Below are positions 1 through 9,042 of a stretch of 64,000 bases of DNA, piece by piece; within the stretch, counting starts at the first letter, position 1; every line of letters starts with the position of its first letter. Source of the stretch: JACCSI01 sp963815285 (GTDB lineage Bacteria; Acidobacteriota; Vicinamibacteria; Vicinamibacterales; UBA2999); NCBI GenBank assembly GCA_963815285.1, contig CAWFGB010000009.1, positions 62,001 through 126,000 of the forward strand, read 5' to 3'. The position numbers were made by a program, and so were the translations under genes. Under the pieces are notes generated by a model. That model was not told the DNA's origin and did not search any database. It was given only the letters and a program-made list of their open reading frames with translations.

Positions 1-348
1 ACCCGGTGGAGGACGTCCCGAATGATGGACCAGTATGGCCGGAGCAGTTGCTCCGCGCGCCGAACCCGCGGACGGTACAAGCGGCCGATGGCGCCGCGGC
101 TGACGCATGAGGTCGATCTACCTGTCGACGAATGCGGCCAGCTCCGCCTTCCCGCGGCATCATCAGCGTGGACAGACCTCACCAACTGGCGTGGCAGACG
201 CGCAGGCATCACCGTCTATAGTGAGGCGACGCCAACCGTCACCATCACAGAGGTCAAAATGGCTGCAAAACCACGCATCAGCGTCGGTCACTGTGGATTG
301 CCGTTCGCTCGAGTCTGATCGTCGTCGTGTAACCGCTGTCGTGTAATC
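1..348. other. Leading intergenic stretch, nothing recognised
   Basis: No reading frame here looks like a real protein: the open frames are Arg/Ser-rich and match no family I know. The stretch may be the downstream flank of a gene lying outside the window, or the promoter region of the DUF4136 gene that follows. Confidence 0.4.
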
Positions 349-395
349 GTCGTATTCTGATTGTCGTATTCTGATCGTCGTCCCGAAGGGGACGA
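349..395 (+). promoter_or_regulatory. Direct repeat plus hairpin before the first gene
   Basis: The 13-mer GTCGTATTCTGAT occurs at 349-361 and again at 363-375, a period of 14. It is followed by a perfect 7-bp stem, TCGTCCC (378-384) and GGGACGA (389-395), with a four-base loop. The Shine-Dalgarno-like GAGGGAG begins at the end of this stem, 12 bases or fewer before the ATG at 407. The hairpin could influence ribosome access; that is inference. Confidence 0.4.
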
Positions 396-406
396 GGGAG
401 ACACCC

Positions 407-958
407 ATGAGACTGCACTCCACACTGGCGCTGACACTCGCAATCGCCCTGCTGCCGGCATATGCCGCCGCGCAGAAGACCACCTACGACTTCGACAAGA
501 CCGCGCCGTTTGCGTCGTTCCGCACATACTCGATGAAACCGGGGACGCCGACCGGGCAGGAACTCATCGACAAGCGTCTGGTCGCCGCCATAGAAACGCA
601 ACTCGCCGCCAAGGGGCTGACGAAGAACGACGAGGCGCCGGACGTGTTCGTGATCTTCCACGTGGCGTTCGACAAGCAACAGGACATCTCGTCGTACAGC
701 TCCGGCCCGATGTATGGCGGCTACGGCTACGGTTGGGGCGGCGGCTGGGGCACGACGACTACGGACGTGCGCGTGCGCGAGATCCTGGTCGGCACTCTCG
801 CCATCGACCTCGTCGATGCGAAGAAAAAGGAAATGGCGTGGCGTGGCCTGGGCACGAAGGAAATCAACACGACCGCCAAGCCGGACAAACGCGACGAGAA
901 CATCAACAAGGCGGTGGAAAAAATCTTCAAGAACTATCCGCCGAAGGTGAAGAAGTGA
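407..958 (+). CDS. DUF4136 secreted envelope protein
   Basis: This 183-residue protein has a classic Sec signal peptide (residues 1 to about 22, ending AYAAA) and then a DUF4136 domain. Visible signs are the N-terminal TYDFDKTAPFASFRTYSM block, the central aromatic/glycine segment around residues 103-117 (YGGYGYGWGGGWG), and the C-terminal INKAVEKIFKNYPP block. DUF4136 proteins are periplasmic or lipoprotein-like and of unknown biochemical role. The start is supported by GAGGGAG upstream. The stop overlaps the GTG of the next gene by four bases, so the two are translationally coupled. A second, frame-broken DUF4136 copy lies 0.6 kb downstream. The family call is secure; the function is unknown. 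Confidence 0.88.
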   Translation: MRLHSTLALTLAIALLPAYAAAQKTTYDFDKTAPFASFRTYSMKPGTPTGQELIDKRLVAAIETQLAAKGLTKNDEAPDVFVIFHVAFDKQQDISSYSSGPMYGGYGYGWGGGWGTTTTDVRVREILVGTLAIDLVDAKKKEMAWRGLGTKEINTTAKPDKRDENINKAVEKIFKNYPPKVKK

Positions 959-1521
959 CGAAGGCAACGAAAACCAGCCTCGTCGCCTTCGCCATCGGCG
1001 CCGCGTGTACGGTGGTCGCGCTGGCGCAAAAGCCGCCAGAGATATTCACCGCGACCGCGTCGGTCAAGGGCGCGTCGGTCCAGGCGACGGCGGATGTCCG
1101 CGTGCAAGTGGATCGCTACGCTACCGAGGACCAACGGGCCGCCCTGATCAAGACGGTGCGTGCGGGTGACCCGGCCGCGGTGACCAAGGCGCTCGCCGGC
1201 CTGCCCGACGCCGGCTACATCCAGCTGGGCGAGCGCCGTACGCCGATCAAGTTCGCCGGGCGTCAAGAGACCCCGGACGGACAGCTAATCACCGTGGTTA
1301 CCGCTACGCCGCTGTTGTTCCTTGGTGCGGGCTTGCCTGAAGCAAAGCCCACATCCGGATTCGATGTCGCCGTCGCGATTCTCGAGGTCAAGAAAAGCGG
1401 CCAGGGCATGGGCGAACTGGCTCCGGCGGCCAAGGTTGGCGTCGACAAAGGTGGGGCGCTCGTCATCCAGGATTATGGGAAGACGGCGGTGATGCTGAAA
1501 AGCGTGGCCCGAGGGAGGTAG
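955..1521 (+). CDS. Secreted protein, paralogue A of an unnamed three-member family
   Basis: I place the start at GTG 955, overlapping the preceding TGA by four bases; the longer open frame upstream is a shadow. The 188-residue product has a signal peptide (TSLVAFAIGAACTVVALAQ) and one domain. It shares a visible pattern with the products at 2275-2874 and 8413-9042: an R-Y or R-W after an alternating strand, then P-x-x-G-x-I, an I-T-x-V-T-x-TP-x-x-FL stretch, G-x-G-x-(L/M)A-x-AAK, and a closing (L/Q)DY. I know of no named Pfam family for it. It lies between two DUF4136 genes and is probably periplasmic. The function is unknown. Confidence 0.75.
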   Translation: MTKATKTSLVAFAIGAACTVVALAQKPPEIFTATASVKGASVQATADVRVQVDRYATEDQRAALIKTVRAGDPAAVTKALAGLPDAGYIQLGERRTPIKFAGRQETPDGQLITVVTATPLLFLGAGLPEAKPTSGFDVAVAILEVKKSGQGMGELAPAAKVGVDKGGALVIQDYGKTAVMLKSVARGR

Positions 1522-1524
1522 TCG

Positions 1525-2116
1525 ATGCGCCCTCCCGCGAAACTGATCGTCGTACTTGCCGGTGTGCTGGCCGCCGGGGTGGCGCTCGATGGCGTCAGCG
1601 TGAACGTCACCACCCAGCATGACCCAAGTGTGGACTTCGCCAAACTGCGCACGTATCGGTGGCTGCCGACGCCGCTCTACCAGAGCCAGCAGTCAGCCGA
1701 GACGCGTGACCCGCAACTGGCGCGCGAGACGCTCGACGAGCCGATAAAAAACGCGGTCGAGCGCGGCCTCAGTGCAAACAGGTTCAAACGCGTGTCGTCC
1801 ACCGGCACGCCGGACTTTCATGTTCTGTACTACGCCGCGTTCGGGGCCGGAATGGACGTCAACGTGCTCGGCGCTCAGTACCGGCTACCGGCCCGGTTGG
1901 GGAGCGCCTGTTCTGGGCACCAAACCGACGACGTCCCCTCAGCAACTCGACGAGGGGACGCTCGTCGTCGATATCCTGCGCGGCGACCGCGCGGTGGCGA
2001 TCTGGCGCGGCACCGCGACTGGCACGGTGGAGCGCACGCGAACGGACGCAGAGCGACGTAAGACCATCGAGACCGCCGTCAGCGAGATGTTCGCGAAATT
2101 TCCGCGGCCTCGATAA
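1525..2116 (+). pseudogene. Second DUF4136 gene, interrupted by a frameshift
   Basis: The frame opened by ATG 1525 encodes a signal peptide and a DUF4136 N-terminal half (DFAKLRTYRWLP, then FHVLYYAAFGAGMDVN). The frame is then lost near 1876-1890. The next frame carries the expected continuation: GYRPGWGAPV, the EGTLVVDILRGDRAVAIW strand, and ETAVSEMFAKFPRP at the C-terminus. One extra base (or two missing) at the break restores a full protein of about 197 residues. It lies four bases after the paralogue-A gene, so it belonged to the same operon. Either it is decaying or the assembly has an indel here. Confidence 0.8.
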
Positions 2117-2274
2117 GCGGATGTCGTGACCCGCGAACGACGCGACGGCGTGGCCGGTGCGCGAGCGTCTTCGCATTTTCGTCGCAGCGGCGCCGCTGGC
2201 GGCCGTCCGCACTAATGGGCCAGCCCCGATCACGTGGATACGTGGGGCGATCACGAGTTCTAAGGAGCGCGCTT

Positions 2275-2874
2275 ATGTCGATGCATGTGCTGGTTATGGC
2301 TGTCTCAGTGGTGTGGTTTGTGAGCGCGCTCGAGAGCTCGCCGCTGTCAGCCCCGTCTCTATCGTCGCAACGCGGCGCGTTAACCGCACCCGAGTCGTTC
2401 ACCTGCCAGGCCCAGGCTCGGACCTCGGCAGCTGGAACGGCCACCAACTTCCGCATCCAGATCAAGCGCTATGTCGCAGACGTCGATCGCAAGGCGATGA
2501 CTGATGCATTGACCCACGGCGGTTATCCCGGCTTCGTAACAGCGCTGCGCCAGGCGCCCGCGATTGGGCAGATCGAGCTGGGTGGAAAATCGTTCTCCAT
2601 TCGCTGGGCACGTGAGCAGAAACAGGCGAAGGGCCGTAGCATCACGATTGTCACTGACACCCCGATGTATTTCCTTGGCGGTGGGCAGGTCGATGCCAAG
2701 CCGCGCGAGGGATATGAATTGGCCGTGCTGCAGATCACGATCGATGAGGTCGGAATGGGTTCGGGTACGATGGCGGCAGCCGCCAAGGTGAAGCCAGATG
2801 GACAGGGCGGCGTGGTGCTCGAGGACTACGCTGATGAGCCCATCAAACTGACGTACGTGAAGAGAGAGATCTAA
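2275..2874 (+). CDS. Secreted protein, paralogue B of the unnamed three-member family
   Basis: The start is ATG 2275, preceded by TAAGGAG at the right distance; the 20-codon upstream extension lacks a ribosome site. The 199-residue product has a signal peptide (MHVLVMAVSVVWFVSAL) and one domain related to the products at 955 and 8413. Matching blocks are IQIKRYVADVDR, APAIGQIELGG, ITIVTDTPMYFLGGG, AKPREGYELAV, GMGSGTMAAAAKV and VVLEDYADEPIKL. The stop is immediately followed by the ATG of the Omp85-like gene at 2875, so the two should be co-translated. This suggests an outer-membrane or periplasmic role. No function is known. Confidence 0.78.
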   Translation: MSMHVLVMAVSVVWFVSALESSPLSAPSLSSQRGALTAPESFTCQAQARTSAAGTATNFRIQIKRYVADVDRKAMTDALTHGGYPGFVTALRQAPAIGQIELGGKSFSIRWAREQKQAKGRSITIVTDTPMYFLGGGQVDAKPREGYELAVLQITIDEVGMGSGTMAAAAKVKPDGQGGVVLEDYADEPIKLTYVKREI

Positions 2875-4077
2875 ATGACCCCCGCGGCCCGCGCGCCGTG
2901 GGTGCTGTGTGGGCTCCTGCTCGCCGTCGCGCCTGTCTCGGCCGACGCGCAGGAAACGCGGGCGGCAACCATTGCGGCGGCCCAGGCCGCCAAGGCGGCA
3001 CAGATCACACCGTATGCGCCGGGCACAGCAGAACGCATTGCCAGGAACCTGAAACGCCGCCTGCTCGAGACACCCAACGGTTTTTATCCCTGGTTCGGGA
3101 GCGTTTACAGCGGCGGTGGTTTTACGGTCGGTGGCGGATACCGGCAGTATTACGGCGACCAGAGCTCGTGGTCCGCACGCGGGCTGTTGTCCGCGAAGTC
3201 CTACAAGCTGGCGGAACTGGTGACCGACGGGATCGGCCTCGGGGGCGGGCGGATCAACCTGCAGGCGATCGGCGGGTGGCGCGACGCGACGCAAGTGGCG
3301 TTCTACGGGGTCGGCGGCGACACTGCGCCTGAAGCAAAGTCAAATTTTCAGATGAAACAGGCATACGCGAGCGTGTCGGCCCACGCTCGCGGGCCCGGGG
3401 CACTGGCTTTCGATGCCGGATTTCGCGTCGACGACTTCACGCTCGAGCCTGGCCACGGCAGCTCGCCATCCATCGAAGAGCTGCATGACGCGGACACAGC
3501 GCCTGGCCTCGGGGTCGATCCTACTTACCTGCACATGACGCTCTCCGGTGGCCTCGACTCGCGTCCCTCGGCTGATTACGCGCGCCGCGGCGGGCTCTAC
3601 GCGCTGACCTACGACTTGTTCAGTGATCAGGACGACGGTGTTTACTCGTTCGACGCGTTGCAGGCGGAGATCGTGCAGCACGTGCCGATTCTGCGCGAGA
3701 ATTGGGTCTTCTCGGTGCACGGGCTGGCACGGACAACGCTCGACGACACGTCGGCGGTGCCGTTCTTCTTGTTGCCCTCGCTGGGTAGCGGCAGCACGCT
3801 CCGGGCGTTCCCCAGCTGGCGTTTCCGCGATCGCCACAGCATCCTGGTCTCTGGTGAGTGGCGGTGGATTCCGAATGCATCGTTTCTGGATGTGGCGATC
3901 TTCTACGACGCAGGCAAAGTCGTGAGTCACCGTGCCGATCTCAACTTCGAACGGCTGACGCACGATTGGGGCGTGGGCGTGCGCTTCCACGGCCCGGTCA
4001 CGACACCGCTGCGCATCGATCTCGCTCGAGGGCGCGAAGGGTTCAATCTCGTGTTCTCCGGCAGCTCCGCCTTCTGA
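2875..4077 (+). CDS. Outer-membrane beta-barrel, Omp85/surface-antigen type
   Basis: The 400-residue protein has a signal peptide ending at VSADAQ. There follows a short soluble lead with no room for several POTRA domains, then a long run of alternating amphipathic strands. The segment GSGSTLRAFPSWRFRD (about residues 305-320) matches the strand and loop region of BamA/TamA-type barrels, which normally carry an LRG-Y-x-x-x-R-F-x-D pattern. DYARRGGLYALTYDLFS also fits that superfamily. The chain ends in Phe, the usual BAM recognition residue. It is co-transcribed with paralogue B, one base after its stop. It could export or anchor the small secreted neighbours, but that is inference. Confidence 0.75.
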   Translation: MTPAARAPWVLCGLLLAVAPVSADAQETRAATIAAAQAAKAAQITPYAPGTAERIARNLKRRLLETPNGFYPWFGSVYSGGGFTVGGGYRQYYGDQSSWSARGLLSAKSYKLAELVTDGIGLGGGRINLQAIGGWRDATQVAFYGVGGDTAPEAKSNFQMKQAYASVSAHARGPGALAFDAGFRVDDFTLEPGHGSSPSIEELHDADTAPGLGVDPTYLHMTLSGGLDSRPSADYARRGGLYALTYDLFSDQDDGVYSFDALQAEIVQHVPILRENWVFSVHGLARTTLDDTSAVPFFLLPSLGSGSTLRAFPSWRFRDRHSILVSGEWRWIPNASFLDVAIFYDAGKVVSHRADLNFERLTHDWGVGVRFHGPVTTPLRIDLARGREGFNLVFSGSSAF

Positions 4078-4216
4078 GTGTCGCATCGGTGTTCTCAACG
4101 GTTCGCGCGTCACGCGTGGCAACAGTACGGCGAAGCGCGGCCGTGAGCCGAAACTGCATAGTCCGGCCCGCGCGCCGACCAGGACAATTGGTTCGCGATC
4201 TAGCAAGGAGGGCGGC

Positions 4217-4747
4217 GTGACGAACCGGGCGTGGTCCGCGATGGCGGCGGCGGTCGTGCTGAGTGGCAGTCTGGCGGCGGTGGTTGGCGCCATGCAGGCG
4301 CAGCCGGCGCAGATGCTTCCGCCTTCCGAGGCACGCGAGAGCAATCTGCGCACCTATGTCGAGCTGATGCGGAGCGACATCCGGAGGCAAAAGGTCGCGC
4401 TCATCACGGAAACGCTGCTGCTGACCGAGGCCGAGGACGCGCTGTTCTGGCCCATTTACCGTCAGTACGCGCTCGAACTCAGCAAGTTATACGACGCACG
4501 GATAAAGCTGATCGAAACGTATGTCGAGAGCTTCACGACGCTGACTGACGCGCAAGCCGACGCCCTTGTGGTCAAAGCGCTCGACTTGGAGTCACGGCGC
4601 ACTGCCCTCAAGCAGAAATACTTTACGCAGCTCAAGTCCGCCCTCTCCCCGCGCCTTGCGATGAGGGCACTGCATATCGAACATCAGCTCGAGCTTCTCG
4701 TCGATCTGCAGATCGATGCATCACTGCCGATACTCTCCACGAAATGA
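4217..4747 (+). CDS. Secreted alpha-helical protein of unknown function
   Basis: The start is GTG 4217, directly downstream of AAGGAGGGCGGC. The 176-residue product has a signal peptide (AMAAAVVLSGSLAAVVGAMQA) followed by an almost entirely helical domain with heptad-like charge patterning. The signature is SDIRRQKVALITETLLLTEAE (from about residue 54), then FWPIYRQYALELSKLYD, and it ends in LELLVDLQIDASLPIL. The layout resembles small periplasmic Spy/LTxxQ-like helical proteins, but I see no LTxxQ motif and do not assign it. Its stop overlaps the next ATG (ATGA). Confidence 0.65.
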   Translation: MTNRAWSAMAAAVVLSGSLAAVVGAMQAQPAQMLPPSEARESNLRTYVELMRSDIRRQKVALITETLLLTEAEDALFWPIYRQYALELSKLYDARIKLIETYVESFTTLTDAQADALVVKALDLESRRTALKQKYFTQLKSALSPRLAMRALHIEHQLELLVDLQIDASLPILSTK

Positions 4748-5364
4748 GGTCTGCCATGAGGAGCGTGGCTCTATGCATCGTTGTACTTGTCGTCGCTCTG
4801 GTGTCGCCGATCGGACTGCCGGCCGCGATGCATCTGCCTGAGCACGTTGTCTCGCAGAGCCTTGCCGTGCCCCCTGGGACCAAGGTGAACGTGCGGCTGA
4901 CGCAAGACATCGATGTCGATCTCGCTCAGGCTGGAATGACGTCCAAAACGCGGGTCGACGACCCGGTTGCCATCGACGGCGTCATCGCCATCCCGCGCGA
5001 GGCGTTGGCCATTATCCAGGCCGTGAAGGTGGCTCAATCAACCGAGTTCAAAGGCAGCGATAAAATCTCGCTCAAGCTCAACACGGTGAGCTTCGGGGGA
5101 CGGAGCTACCAAGTCGCGAGCGAGTACGCGACGGTCCAGGGGAAAGGCGAGGGGAAGCGAACGGCGCGCAAAGTGGGAGGCGGTGCGGGGCTCGGTGCGA
5201 TCATCGGCGGAATTGCCGGCGGTGGCGACGGTGCCGCGGTCGGTGCCATCGTTGGCGGTATTGCGGGTACCGCGGTGGCCGCCTCGGGCGAGGAGCATCT
5301 GCGGCTGCCGGCGGAAACTCGCCTGCAGTTCACCTTGACGATGAAAGTGCTCATCGAGCCTTGA
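4744..5364 (+). CDS. Secreted glycine-zipper protein
   Basis: This 206-residue protein overlaps the preceding stop by four bases (ATG 4744); ATG 4756 is an alternative start. A signal peptide (residues about 8-28) precedes a beta-rich region with PPGTKVNVRLTQDIDVD, then a glycine-zipper hairpin near residues 139-178 built of GxxxG repeats (GAGLGAIIGGIAGG and GAAVGAIVGGIAGT), and a closing LPAETRLQFTLTM strand. Such zippers usually insert into or associate with the outer membrane. The C-terminal strand resembles VirB10/TrbI-like domains seen in many Acidobacteria proteins; that comparison comes from memory and is weak. It is coupled to the helical protein upstream. Confidence 0.65.
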   Translation: MRSAMRSVALCIVVLVVALVSPIGLPAAMHLPEHVVSQSLAVPPGTKVNVRLTQDIDVDLAQAGMTSKTRVDDPVAIDGVIAIPREALAIIQAVKVAQSTEFKGSDKISLKLNTVSFGGRSYQVASEYATVQGKGEGKRTARKVGGGAGLGAIIGGIAGGGDGAAVGAIVGGIAGTAVAASGEEHLRLPAETRLQFTLTMKVLIEP

Positions 5365-5540
5365 ACGCGGGCTCTTCTCTTCCCCGGCACGCTTCCACGA
5401 CGTCACCCCTAACGCCTCCGCTCTTCGAGTGGAGGCCACGCCTCTTGCCGGTCAGGACAGCAGACGTCACGGCATGATCGATAGCAAACTGAGGAACCGG
5501 GTCCAACAAACGCTCGCCCGCAGCGACAGGAGTGCCAGTC

Positions 5541-5924
5541 ATGAACAGCGAGATCTACGTGCGCAGCGTTCTGACGATTATCGCCGCCGCGCTCGTGTAC
5601 CTCTGTGTGATCTTCACACCGTGGCCGGTCGCATCTGCGCAGACCGGCCAGATCGTCGGCGCGCCGACTCCCGGCGTCTCGACCGGGCCTGCGGAAGTTG
5701 TCGTCGTTGGCTGGAGACTGGAAACCGGACTTCCCGTTCACGTTGGGAACGAGGTGCGAGTTACCGGACAGGTCATGACCGGCGCTGCCGAGAATTCAAC
5801 CACGCGTGTGGTAATCACCGGCTGGGAAGATAGCGCGCACGGCTCGCCACGGGGTTCGTTCCAGCCACTCAGCAGCAACCCGGTGCGGGCGTTGCCAGTG
5901 GTCGTCCGGACGCCGACGCCGTAA
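5541..5924 (+). CDS. Small secreted or membrane-anchored protein
   Basis: The start is ATG 5541, with ACAGGAGTG eight to ten bases upstream. The 127-residue product has one N-terminal hydrophobic segment (VLTIIAAALVYLCVIFTPW) with a likely signal cleavage near ASAQ. After that comes a short beta-rich domain (VVVVGWRLETGLPVHVGNEV, then RVTGQVMTG) and a proline-rich tail ending PVVVRTPTP. I do not recognise the family. It lies downstream of the envelope cluster on the same strand, so a periplasmic location is likely. Confidence 0.55.
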   Translation: MNSEIYVRSVLTIIAAALVYLCVIFTPWPVASAQTGQIVGAPTPGVSTGPAEVVVVGWRLETGLPVHVGNEVRVTGQVMTGAAENSTTRVVITGWEDSAHGSPRGSFQPLSSNPVRALPVVVRTPTP

Positions 5925-6101
5925 TTGGTGCGCCGAAATGCTCTGACACCGCAGACGGCAAGCCAGGCGCTACAGAGGGCCGGCTGCCGCACTTCGGTCA
6001 AGAGCAGAGTGCGTTGGTCACCATACATGGGCGCGACACCTGCAGAGCGTGGTTGTGCCGAGCACGAAAATCGTCGCTGCGGCCCGGTTCGCGCGACCTG
6101 T

Positions 6102-7314
6102 CTATGGCTCGCGCCGTCGCCGCGGCCAGACACGAGCGTAGACGTGAGCGATGAGCGGCGCGAGCAGCACTGCCGCCACGAGGAATATGGCCACGCGCAG
6201 CAAGACCAGATCGACGATGTGACGCAGGTCATCGACGACAACGGCGCGCTCACCACGCAGGGCGTCGATCGACGCCGCCAACTCGCGGCGCACTTCCGCG
6301 GTCGCCTCACGGCGCTCGGCGGTCGCCCACTCGAGCGTGGCCAGCCGCTGTGACTCGACGTTGCGCAGCAGTTCCAGACGTTCCGCGGCAAACGCCTGGA
6401 TGATTCCGTCGACTGCCTGCTCCCGCTCGACGGTAAGGGCAGCCATTACCAGGGCGCGCTGTCGATTCATCTCCTCGAGAACGATGCGTCGCTCGTTCAG
6501 GACCAGGGGCAAAATCCCTTCGGCGGTTGAAGCGAGGCGATCCGCTGCTGCAGCGCTGAGGTGCAGGTCGCTCTGCATCGACGCCAGACTTTCAGCAGGC
6601 AGAACGTCGGAGCGCATCAGGTCGACTTCTCCGCGAATCTGTCGGGGGAGATCGGCCAAATAGATGCGCGCCTGCCGCGAGAGGTTGACCGCCAGTTCCT
6701 CCATGGTGCCGACGGACTGGAACGTGTCGCCGCCCGCGCGGGATTGTTCCGCGAAGCGTGCAATCGGAGATTCGCGGACGAAGGTGATGTCACGGAGAGG
6801 GTGTTCGGCGAGCCACGGATCGATGACGGTGTGCTCGAACTCGGCCCTTGCGTCAGGAGACACAGCGATCGAACCGCCGATCTCCCGCAGCTGGTCGACG
6901 AGTCGGCGCGAAACCTCGACGGCTTCAGGTTGGAAAGTGCCGAAGGCGTCTGCGCCGGCGCCTTCGCTGAAGAGCTGATCCATCTGCCGGGCGAAGATCC
7001 ACGCGTCGATGAGGGCGCTGACCGCCTCCAGCCGGAAGCAAGCCTTGCGCATCTCGGGTATTGCGCGTACCCGCCAGAGCAAGGCGTTGCGCCGGACCGT
7101 CGAATCGGTTGCCCGCTGTTCTATCGCCGTGGAAGCGAAATCGACCTGCGCGGCGAATGTGATCGAGGTACTCGACCATGCGCGTTCGCAGCGTTTCGAC
7201 GCGGAAGTCGGGCCGGATCTGCGGCCAGGGTCCTAGATCGGGCTGCGTCGACTTCTTCGCCAGGCTGGCGCACCCCACCAGGCAGGACAGGGCGAGGCAG
7301 ACCGCGATACGCAT
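6102..7314 (-). pseudogene. Lipoprotein with coiled coil and C-terminal TM segment, frameshifted
   Basis: Reading leftward from ATG 7314, the first frame gives a lipoprotein signal with lipobox LVGC (CLALSCLVGCASL) and a conserved lead ending VEYLDHIRRA. The frame then breaks near 7145-7160. The neighbouring frame continues with QVDFASTAIEQRATDSTV and NALLWRVRAIPEMRKACFRL, a long alanine/glutamate-rich coiled coil (about residues 200-330), and one TM segment (VAIFLVAAVLLAPLIAHVY) before a basic tail. One base change reunites a protein of about 400 residues. I have seen similar proteins in Acidobacteria but know no name or function. The tail orientation suggests it is anchored twice in the envelope. 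Confidence 0.7.
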
Positions 7315-7803
7315 CGACGCCGCGCATCGATCTGCGCGGACCCGATCGCCGGTACCGCTGCTGGCATTCTCCACGTCCGTCTGACCTCCGTTCGCTCGTC
7401 GGCCCACGGGATGTTAACGCGGATCACGACATGTCGTGGTTTGCCGACACGTCGAAGCCGCGAGCATCACCACAACTCGCCGGAAACTCGCAGTGATCCA
7501 GTCGCAGCGCGGCGGACGGCTTACCTTGAAACGACTGCGGTCCAGGAGCGATGGGCAATACTCATTCCGGCAGGCGAGAGCGGATGCCGTGAGCGGCGCG
7601 CCAGGACTCAAATCGCCGCTCGCGTAACCCTGATTCGATATTGGCAGCCGATCTGCTATTCTCACAGCGCTAGTTGGAAACGCGCGAGATCTGGCCTGGA
7701 TCATTGGGTCATCCTTGCGCGCTCACCAAATACCGTGACGGCTTCGGGAGTCGTGCCGATTCCCAGGCGCGCAATTCACTTTTTTGGAGCGTAGGAGGAG
7801 TGT
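7315..7803. other. Intergenic region between divergent genes
   Basis: This gap of about 490 bases separates the lipoprotein gene (-) from the secreted protein at 7804 (+), so it should hold promoters for both. The short open frames in it look random in composition. I found no convincing paired -35/-10 boxes, repeats or RNA gene. Confidence 0.4.
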
Positions 7804-8376
7804 ATGGGGAGGATGAACATCGGGCGAGTGATTGCGGTGGGCCTGGCCGCAGGGGTGCTGCTCCTGTCGAGCGGTGTCCCGCTAGCTGCGCAGCAGCCGA
7901 TCACGAAAGCGAACGTGGTGACGGCGACGGCCACGATCCAGGCTATCGACCCCAAGACGCGCAACGTCACGCTCCGCAACGACCGGGGTGAGGAAGATAC
8001 CTACAGTGTAAGCTCGGCCGTGACGCGCTTTAACGAATTGAAGGTGGGCGACAAGGTCAGAATGACCTACTACGAATCGATCGTGCTCCAGCTTCTCAAG
8101 CCTGGCGACAAGGCGAACCCGGCCAGCGCCGAAGCCGCTTTGACCCGGGCCAAGGGCGCGCTTCCTGGCGGGACGGTCGCGGTTCAGGAGAAGAGAACAG
8201 TCACGGTCAAAACCGTCGACATGGCTGCGCCGTCGATCACCGTGACGACTGAAGATGGACGAACCTTCACGCGCAGGGTCGAAAACAAGGCGAATCTCGA
8301 AGGCGTCAAGCCAGGCGACCGGATCGAAATCACCTATACCCAGGCGGTGTTGGCGAGCGTCGAACCCGCCAAGTGA
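7804..8376 (+). CDS. Secreted two-repeat beta protein of unknown function
   Basis: The start ATG 7804 follows TAGGAGGAG, an excellent ribosome site. The 190-residue product has a signal peptide ending PLAAQQ. Two internally similar beta-domains follow: ATIQAIDPKTRNVTLRNDRG with VGDKVRMTYYESIVLQLL (about residues 43-98), and TVKTVDMAAPSITVTTEDGR with PGDRIEITYTQAVLASV (about residues 138-188). Each has an OB-like pattern ending in GD-x-(V/I)-x-(M/I)-TY. The repeat suggests a duplicated periplasmic domain. I do not know its ligand. It lies 36 bases before paralogue C of the unnamed family and is probably co-transcribed with it. Confidence 0.7.
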   Translation: MGRMNIGRVIAVGLAAGVLLLSSGVPLAAQQPITKANVVTATATIQAIDPKTRNVTLRNDRGEEDTYSVSSAVTRFNELKVGDKVRMTYYESIVLQLLKPGDKANPASAEAALTRAKGALPGGTVAVQEKRTVTVKTVDMAAPSITVTTEDGRTFTRRVENKANLEGVKPGDRIEITYTQAVLASVEPAK

Positions 8377-8412
8377 CGGATTGGACTGAGGAGGATCGAA
8401 AGGAGCATCGCG

Positions 8413-9042
8413 ATGAGACCCTTTGTCGTCCTGTGGATTGCGGCCGGTGCGCTGACGTCGGCTCTGATGAGCGTGACGGCCAGCGCCCAGGCGCAGTCGC
8501 CGAGCGCGACCGATAAGGTCACCATCAACGGCTGGGCGCTGAGCATGGCCAACGTGGCCCCCGGCGCCAACCAGACGATTCGCATCAACATCGATCGCTG
8601 GTCGAATCCCTCGCAGCGCGAGCACCTGATCACGACGTTTCTCGAAAAGAAACAGGACGGTCTGCTGCGCGAGCTGGAGAAGCAGCCGGAGGTCGGCCGG
8701 TTCAACTTTCCCGGCTATATGGGTCCTGATCCGAACAACGTCATGCGTCTCGGCACCGACATCCGCTACGCGATGAGCTTTCCGGGTGAGGACGGCGGCC
8801 GGCGCATCGTCATCATCACGCCACGGGTGATCGGCTTCCGTGAAGCGGCCAACCAGCCGCGCACGGCCGACTATCCCTTTACCTTGTTCGAGATGCGATT
8901 CGACAAGTCCGGCAAGGGTGAAGGCAGGATGGCCTACGCGACGGCGATCACTTTCAACAAGAAAACCAACACGATAGAGCTGGAAAACTATTCGAGCGAG
9001 CCCGTGCGTCTCAATAATCTCGAGCTCGAAGTGAGGAAGTAG
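8413..9042 (+). CDS. Secreted protein, paralogue C of the unnamed three-member family
   Basis: This 209-residue protein has a signal peptide (about residues 1-27) and a domain related to the products at 955 and 2275. The shared pattern is IRINIDRWSNPSQREHL, EKQPEVGRF, RIVIITPRVIGF, FDKSGKGEGRMAYATAI and IELENYSSEPVRL. It carries an extra loop (YMGPDPNNVMRLG) that the others lack, so it is the most divergent copy. The start has AAAGGAG upstream. The last 32 bases overlap the 3' end of the sensor-kinase gene on the other strand (a convergent tail-to-tail overlap). The function is unknown. Confidence 0.75.
   Translation: MRPFVVLWIAAGALTSALMSVTASAQAQSPSATDKVTINGWALSMANVAPGANQTIRINIDRWSNPSQREHLITTFLEKKQDGLLRELEKQPEVGRFNFPGYMGPDPNNVMRLGTDIRYAMSFPGEDGGRRIVIITPRVIGFREAANQPRTADYPFTLFEMRFDKSGKGEGRMAYATAITFNKKTNTIELENYSSEPVRLNNLELEVRK

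Noticed and set aside
278..967. A 229-codon minus-strand open frame opposite the first DUF4136 gene
   Set aside because: It is Arg/His-rich and mirrors the codon bias of the real gene on the other strand; it has no family features.
7636..7670. A sigma-70 promoter (TTGGCA followed by TATTCT) before the gene at 7804
   Set aside because: The spacing is only about ten bases, far too short.
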